Both the position numbers and the translations under genes were made by a program. Under the pieces are notes generated by a model. It was not told where the DNA came from and did not search any database. It worked only from the letters and a program-made list of their open reading frames with translations. Of a stretch of DNA of 7,938 nt, positions 6,347-7,938 are shown one piece after another; within the stretch, counting starts at the first letter, position 1; each line of letters starts with the position of its first letter. Source of the stretch: an uncultured Ruminococcus sp. (GTDB lineage: Bacteria > Bacillota > Clostridia > Oscillospirales > Ruminococcaceae); the NCBI GenBank assembly GCA_947175005.1, contig CAMWLD010000091.1:1-7938 (forward strand), written 5' to 3'.

Positions 6347-7684
6347 TTGAGTTTAAAGAAAAAACTGCTGGCGGTTATCGGTCTGCTGCTTTTCCTCCTG
6401 TTGGGGGCGCTGTCCGTTTATATATCGTCTGCGGACAATTTGGAGAATAAACGCCTAGGTTACATCAATATTGAGCTTGGAGCGGGTGAATTTCAGCTTG
6501 TTAACTGGCAGTCCTCGGGAAACAGCTATATTTCCGAATCCGATCCTATGATAATCATGGAAAATATTAACTGTTATATACATTCCTTGAAAATAGAGGG
6601 AAAGTGGAACGGAAATGAACCTATCGCAGTGTATTATACTAATACCCCGGAGGAAGAATTTTCCGAGGAGAAAAAAATGCTTCTGCCCTATAGCATAGTA
6701 GGGGGCAATGTGTATATTTATCCCAAAACACAAGTCTATTCTATTAGGCTAGATCCTACCGAGGAAGCAGGGCAGGAGCTAGCTATTTCCGCAGTGGAGA
6801 TAAATGACCGTTCGTTGATACTCAGCTTTTCACGGTTTATGACCTTGTGCGTGTTCCCCGTAATGGTGTATGCGGCTGTTGCCGCAGGGTTTATTTATCT
6901 TAGGGGAATAAAGGTTTACGGAGCCGTTTTTCGGAAATATGTGCCCCTGCTCAAAAATCTTATTGACAGGGATCTGAAAGTAAAATACCGCCGCAGCGTG
7001 TTGGGATTTCTTTGGAGTATTCTCAATCCTTTGCTCATGGCGCTGGTAATCACGGTTGTTTTCTCTAAAATATTCCGTTTTCAGATAGAATATTTTACCG
7101 TTTATTACCTTACGGGTTCGCTGATCTTCAACTTTGTCACCGAGGCAACGACCTCTTCAATGACAAGCGTGCTGGGGGCGGCGGGGCTGATAAAAAAAGT
7201 GTATATCCCGAAATATATTTTCCCAATGCAAAAATGTATGTTCGCATTTATAAATATGCTTTTTGCTTCTGTGGCGGTGCTGGCGGTAATATTTATTCAG
7301 GGAATGCCGCTGCACTGGACGGCGCTTTTGTTCCCGGTGCCTATGCTGTACGCTTTTGTGTTTTCCTTTGGAATGGGTCTGATACTTTCCTCACTGACAA
7401 TATTTTTCCGGGACATGGAACATCTTTACTCTGTTTTCGTGTCGGTTTGGATGTATTTAACGCCTATAATTTATCCCGAGGACATTCTGCCGGAGACGGT
7501 CAAAGGCTTGATGAGGCTCAATCCCATGTACCATTATGTGGGATATTTCAGAGATGTGGTAATGTACGGGAGTGTTCCCGGAGCGGCGGAAAATATGATC
7601 TGCGTTTCCTTTTCGCTGATGTTTTTGGGCGTCGGACTGCTGTTTTTTAAGAAAACACAGGACAGGTTTATTTTGTATATTTGA
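6347..7684 (+). CDS. ABC-2 polysaccharide export permease with N-terminal extracytoplasmic domain
   Basis: The last 260 residues (about 186-445) are a complete Wzm/TagG/RgpC-type permease, the membrane half of an ABC exporter of lipid-linked glycans. Signatures are RDLKVKYRRSVLGFLWSILN (208-227), IPKYIFP (287-293), FFRDMEHL (353-360), LTPIIYP (371-377) and LNPMYHYVGYFRD (391-403), with several hydrophobic spans. Classical members are about 260 aa. This one has an extra 185 residues in front: a membrane anchor (about 6-25), a soluble beta-rich segment (about 28-155) including YSIRLDP (131-137), and a second span (about 162-185) leading into the permease. The topology places the soluble part outside the cell. 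The start is TTG 6347, supported by AGGTGAG (6331-6337) nine nt upstream and by the lysine-rich start of the anchor; no in-frame ATG is near. The next gene begins its ATPase partner. Substrate identity (a rhamnose-containing glycan) is inferred from the neighbours. Confidence 0.9.
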   Translation: MSLKKKLLAVIGLLLFLLLGALSVYISSADNLENKRLGYINIELGAGEFQLVNWQSSGNSYISESDPMIIMENINCYIHSLKIEGKWNGNEPIAVYYTNTPEEEFSEEKKMLLPYSIVGGNVYIYPKTQVYSIRLDPTEEAGQELAISAVEINDRSLILSFSRFMTLCVFPVMVYAAVAAGFIYLRGIKVYGAVFRKYVPLLKNLIDRDLKVKYRRSVLGFLWSILNPLLMALVITVVFSKIFRFQIEYFTVYYLTGSLIFNFVTEATTSSMTSVLGAAGLIKKVYIPKYIFPMQKCMFAFINMLFASVAVLAVIFIQGMPLHWTALLFPVPMLYAFVFSFGMGLILSSLTIFFRDMEHLYSVFVSVWMYLTPIIYPEDILPETVKGLMRLNPMYHYVGYFRDVVMYGSVPGAAENMICVSFSLMFLGVGLLFFKKTQDRFILYI

Positions 7685-7709
7685 CGGGAATTATGTGTAT
7701 ACACATTAT
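7681..7709 (+). promoter_or_regulatory. Possible weak promoter containing palindrome copy 4
   Basis: TTGACG (7681-7686, overlapping the permease stop codon) is 17 bp from CATTAT (7704-7709), with five and four matches to the -35 and -10 consensus. Palindrome copy 4 fills most of the space between them. If this is a promoter, a protein bound to the palindrome would block it. The -10 box is poor, and the other palindrome copies do not have this arrangement. Confidence 0.25.
7693..7706. repeat. Spacer palindrome ATGTGTATACACAT, copy 4 (upstream of the ATPase gene)
   Basis: This is an exact 14-bp copy in the 55-bp spacer between the permease and ATPase genes, eight bp after the permease stop and 33 bp before the next ATG. 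Genes for the two halves of one transporter are usually tightly joined, so its insertion here is notable. Confidence 0.85.
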
Positions 7710-7739
7710 TCTTGCATTTGATAAAGAGGTTAAAACAAC

Positions 7740-7938
7740 ATGGAAAATGCGATAACCGTTGATAACGTTACCATGCAGTTCCGCATGGCAAAGGAAAAGG
7801 TGGACAGCATAAAGGAATATGCAATAAAATTCCTGAAAAAGCAGCTGGTGTACACCGAGTTCACGGCTTTAAACGGTGTTTCCTTTGAGGTGAAAAAGGG
7901 CGAAGTTATGGGGCTTGTGGGGCTGAACGGTTCGGGGA
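7740..7938 (+). CDS. ABC transporter ATPase for polysaccharide export (Wzt/TagH type), 5' part
   Basis: The first 66 codons are present, and the gene runs off the right edge. The protein begins MENAITVDNVTMQFRM, the first strand of an ABC nucleotide-binding domain. It continues through a charged insert (KEKVDSIKEYAIKFLKKQ, 18-35) and ALNGVSFEVKKGEV (43-56) to GLVGLNGSG (58-66), the start of Walker A just before the expected lysine. The charged insert before TALNGVSF is typical of the Wzt/TagH polysaccharide exporters rather than nutrient importers. GAGGT (7726-7730) nine nt upstream of the ATG supports the start. It should power the permease encoded before it. Whether it has a Wzt-like carbohydrate-binding C-terminus cannot be seen. 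Confidence 0.92.
   Translation, partial: MENAITVDNVTMQFRMAKEKVDSIKEYAIKFLKKQLVYTEFTALNGVSFEVKKGEVMGLVGLNGSG

Noticed and set aside
1..7938. tRNA, rRNA, transposase or integrase genes
   Set aside because: No cloverleaf, rRNA-like stretch or mobile-element protein was seen on either strand.

Overview
The window looks like part of a surface-polysaccharide (rhamnose glycan) locus from a low-to-moderate GC Gram-positive anaerobe of the Clostridia type. A Ruminococcus-like member of the Oscillospiraceae is my best guess. That rests on the Shine-Dalgarno-led genes, frequent ATA codons, AT-rich spacers made of ATTAATTATTAAT units, a strong SigA-type promoter, and the protein families present. The genus is inference. 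All genes read on the + strand.

Layout: an upstream spacer (1-241) carries one good and one weak terminator-like hairpin, then a consensus promoter (175-204). A GT2 glycosyltransferase (242-1168) follows. Then come rmlA (1317-2204), rmlD (2421-3341), rmlB (3515-4537), a SAM methyltransferase with a C-terminal beta-rich domain (4663-5640, frame broken at a G9 tract, with the rest of the gene readable to 5732), rmlC (5759-6328), an ABC-2 polysaccharide export permease with an unusual N-terminal extracytoplasmic domain (6347-7684), and the first 66 codons of its ATPase partner (7740 to the window edge).

How they work together: RmlA, RmlB, RmlC and RmlD form the full four-step route from glucose-1-phosphate and dTTP to dTDP-L-rhamnose. 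The GT2 enzyme probably adds a sugar, plausibly rhamnose, to a lipid-linked glycan. The methyltransferase may modify or cap the chain, and the ABC transporter would export it. The order rmlA-D-B-(methyltransferase)-C is not the common compact rmlABCD or rmlBDAC arrangement.

The most unusual features lie outside the ordinary genes. (1) A palindrome, ATGTGTATACACAT, occurs four times (three exact, one with a 12-bp core), only in spacers, upstream of rmlA, rmlD, rmlB and the ATPase gene. (2) The methyltransferase gene is split at nine consecutive Gs, and one extra G or a -1 slip restores a sensible 46-residue C-terminus. (3) The export permease carries a roughly 130-residue outside domain absent from classical Wzm/TagG proteins. 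(4) The long leaders of rmlA and rmlB hold strong hairpins, one of which would pair with part of the rmlA ribosome-binding site.
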